Part shown: piece by piece, positions 62,252-64,000 of the stretch
How the letters are laid out: each line of letters opens with the position of its first letter
Position numbering within the stretch: position 1 is the stretch's first letter
NCBI GenBank assembly: GCA_963776565.1
Contig: CAVZNF010000015.1
Location: forward strand, 124,001-188,000
Reading direction: 5' to 3'
Origin: GMQP-bins7 sp963776565
GTDB lineage: Bacteria; Actinomycetota; Thermoleophilia; Gaiellales; Gaiellaceae
DNA length: 64,000 nt
The notes under the pieces: model-generated
Told to the model about the DNA's origin: nothing
Databases searched by the model: none
Seen by the model: only the letters and a program-made list of their open reading frames with translations
Position numbers and translations under genes: made by a program

Positions 62252-62367
62252 TGAATCCCGAGCTCGCCCGCCGCAACCTGCGCTTCGGCTGGGCGCTCTT
62301 CGTGCTCTTCTGGCTGATCTTCGCCGGCACGATCCTCGTCGCCGTCTTGTATCTCCAGCTGGACTAG
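62251..62367 (+). CDS. 38-residue single-helix membrane protein
   Basis: MNPELARRNLRFGWALFVLF then WLIFAGTILVAVLYLQLD, one membrane helix with a basic N-terminus. The ATG overlaps the ctaB stop as TGATG, which forces translational coupling. Small single-helix subunits and assembly factors are usual in oxidase operons, so it may serve the heme-copper oxidase (inference). Followed by repeat/terminator copy 3. Confidence 0.7.
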   Translation: MNPELARRNLRFGWALFVLFWLIFAGTILVAVLYLQLD

Positions 62368-62387
62368 TCCGCCGCGCAAGACTGTGG

Positions 62388-62461
62388 ATTCCGGCTAGCG
62401 CCGGACTCCAGTCGCGCAGAATCCCTGAAGGCGTCCGCTCCGCGGCCGCGTCGTATCTAAT
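62388..62461 (+). repeat. Intergenic repeat/terminator element, copy 3
   Basis: Runs from ATTCCGGCTAGCGCC to TCGTATCTAAT and aligns with copy 2 over its whole length. Contains the ATCCCTGAAGGCG box and GCGTCCGC/GCGGCCGC arms. It ends the ctaD-ctaB-small gene run. Confidence 0.6.
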
Positions 62462-62518
62462 GACCAGTGAGGTTCGTGCGCGCGCTCAAGTCGGCGTCGC
62501 CTGCCGACATGGATTGCG

Positions 62519-64000
62519 ATGCGTGCGGCCCGCTTCGCCATTCTCGCCATCGCCGTACTCGGCGCGATCCTCGCGACCTCGGCAGCGGCTGCGCCGCCCG
62601 GCGCGCCCAGACAACTACGCGGCTTCGAGCTGCGGCCCAACGAAGTGCCGACGCACACGTTCTCGCGGACGCCGGCCTTCGCCTGGAGCCCCGTACGCGG
62701 CGCGTCCTGCTACGAGTTCGAGCTCGCGACGAGTCGCTCGTTCGACGGGAGCTCGGTCTTCTGGTCGAACGTCGCGGCCGGCGCAGGATCGGGCAAGTTC
62801 TGCCGCGCGGTAACGATCACCGCTCCTGCTCCCGACGACCAGAAGTCCGACAGCGAAAGCACGGGGCCTGAGCTGATCACGACGAAGATCGCGCCCATCC
62901 GCATTCCGGCGACCTCGGTCAACCTCGTCCTGCCGTGGTTCACCGGCAAGCCGTACGCGCTCTACGCCCACGTCCGCGCCGTCACGACGCGTGGCGCGAC
63001 CGCGTGGAGCAAGCCGTTCGGGTTCAACATGCGCTGGGAGTCGACACCGGTCCCGATGGTGTCGAAGCCAGGCCTCGTTCGCTGGGCACCCGTCGAGGGC
63101 GCGACCGCGTACGACGTCTGGTACCCGGACATCCGCAAGGTCATTCGGACGCACACGAACGTGGCCGACCAGCGCGAGCTCTACAGCTTCCACCTCGAGG
63201 ACAGCTGGTGGCAGCTCGCTCGCTGGCGCGTCCGCCCGGTGCGGCAGGTCGTCGGCGCCCTCCCCAACGGCCTGCCTGCAGTCTCCTACGGGCCATGGAG
63301 CCCGACCTACGCGACGACGAACCCGGCCTGGGCAGCGGGAAGCTGCAGCTGCGCGCAGCAGTGTCGGACGCGGTGAGCACCGACACGAAGGCCGCCGCCC
63401 ATCAGCTCATGCCCGGGATGACATTCGGCGGGGACACCGGAACCGACGGACGTCAGTACCGGCTCTTCCGCGCATACGCCTTCACCGATCGCGACTGCGT
63501 GAACGCCGTCTTCCGTGGCTCCGTCGTCGGCGGGCCGGCGTTCGCACCGCGGATCTCCGGGCCGCTCAAGCTGCCGACGAACCAGGAGGAGCTCGATGTC
63601 GCGCTTGCCGGCATCCTCCCGGGCGCGAAGTCCGAGAACGCCAAGACCTACATGGCCGACGGAACGCCGGTCGTCGCGAGCGAGACATGGGGCCAGAACG
63701 ATCTCGTCCGTGTCGATCTCCCCGACGTCGACACGTCGACCACCCGCTACTTCTGGACGGTCGTCCCCGTGGGGATCAACGTCGACGAGGACGGGACGTT
63801 CTCGTACTACGACGCCGAGTCGCCGCAGGACGCGTGCGAGTCCGGTCGCGTGGCCAGCTTCGGCAAGGAGTCGCGGCCCGCGATCACCGGCGCGGGAACG
63901 CCGTTCGTCTCGGGCCTGTCGCCGAAGGGTCGCCTGCTCGCGCAGGCCGGCCGGCGTCCGGTCGTCTACTCGACCCCGCTCGTGGCGTGGCGGCCCGTCA
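62519..64000 (+). CDS. Exported beta-rich protein, frameshifted, 3' end outside window
   Basis: ATG 62519: signal peptide MRAARFAILAIAVLGAILAT then SAAAAPPGAP. Repeated fibronectin-like segments: FSRTPAFAWSPVRGASCYEF with ELATSRSFDG, then GLVRWAPVEGATAYDVWYPD. The first frame stops at 63376, but from about 63340 a shifted frame continues KLQLRAAVSDAVSTDT, YRLFRAYAFTDRDCVNAVFR, RYFWTVVPVGINVDEDGTFS and remains open to 64000. Total so far about 494 residues. Likely a large secreted FN3-like surface protein; function unknown. Confidence 0.65.

Noticed and set aside
1..64000. CRISPR arrays, prophage or insertion sequences
   Set aside because: No regularly spaced direct repeats, no transposase, integrase or phage structural genes were seen on either strand.

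Overview
The window is high-GC DNA with short intergenic gaps, many ATGA/GTGA overlaps and frequent GTG starts. Gene content (sigma-B/F stress sigma factor with a partner-switching cascade, DrrAB-type efflux pumps, PhzF, a PGM1-type peptide ligase, aa3-type oxidase genes) points to an Actinomycetota bacterium, most plausibly class Thermoleophilia (Gaiellales/Solirubrobacterales type). That placement is inference; no 16S rRNA gene is present.

Layout. 1-9 kb: end of a nucleobase permease, a PfkB kinase, PhzF, an ABC efflux pair, a membrane zinc peptidase and several exported or membrane proteins, one with five cysteine-rich InlB-like repeats. 9-23.6 kb: a general-stress region. It holds a sigma-B/F-type factor, RsbW-like kinases, five STAS anti-anti-sigma proteins and a very large GAF/PP2C phosphatase with its own HATPase domain, surrounded by small stress-type genes (CBS, thioredoxin-like, PRC-barrel, CsbD, plasmid-stabilization-like, CorA). 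At least twelve of these genes or operons are preceded by a GTTT-N13-16-GGGTAT-like promoter, several as divergent back-to-back pairs, so the sigma factor and its regulon appear to sit together. 23.6-24.5 kb: a truncated tRNA-Arg, an intact tRNA-Arg(CCT), and a signal peptidase whose 3' end runs antisense into the tRNA. 24.8-33.7 kb: two beta-helix proteins, a BTAD/nSTAND/WD40 regulator, a TolB-like secreted propeller and a structure-rich noncoding stretch. 34-43.4 kb: VOC, acyl-CoA synthetase, cupin, zf-UBP, DUF5996, DUF2630, MFS and FabF genes plus a coding-poor 40-42 kb interval holding a DUF1003 remnant. 43.4-49 kb: HAF-repeat exported protein with a divergent ToxR-like membrane regulator, PGM1-like ATP-grasp ligase, SDR, CDP-alcohol phosphotransferase, pterin dehydratase. 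49-55 kb: USP, HMG-CoA lyase, fumarylacetoacetase plus partner, and a GAF-GGDEF-GAF-GAF-HD-GYP protein. 55-59 kb: DrrABC-like efflux operon controlled by a divergent MarR gene. 59-64 kb: cytochrome oxidase subunit I, heme O synthase, a 38-residue membrane peptide, and an exported protein running off the window.

A recurring feature is single-base frameshifts in genes that otherwise look intact and conserved (pfkB, phzF, DUF2630, DUF5996, fabF, ctaB and others), several in short homopolymers. They are densest between 26 and 43 kb. The simplest reading is uncorrected indels in the assembly rather than mass pseudogenization; both readings are noted on the entries.
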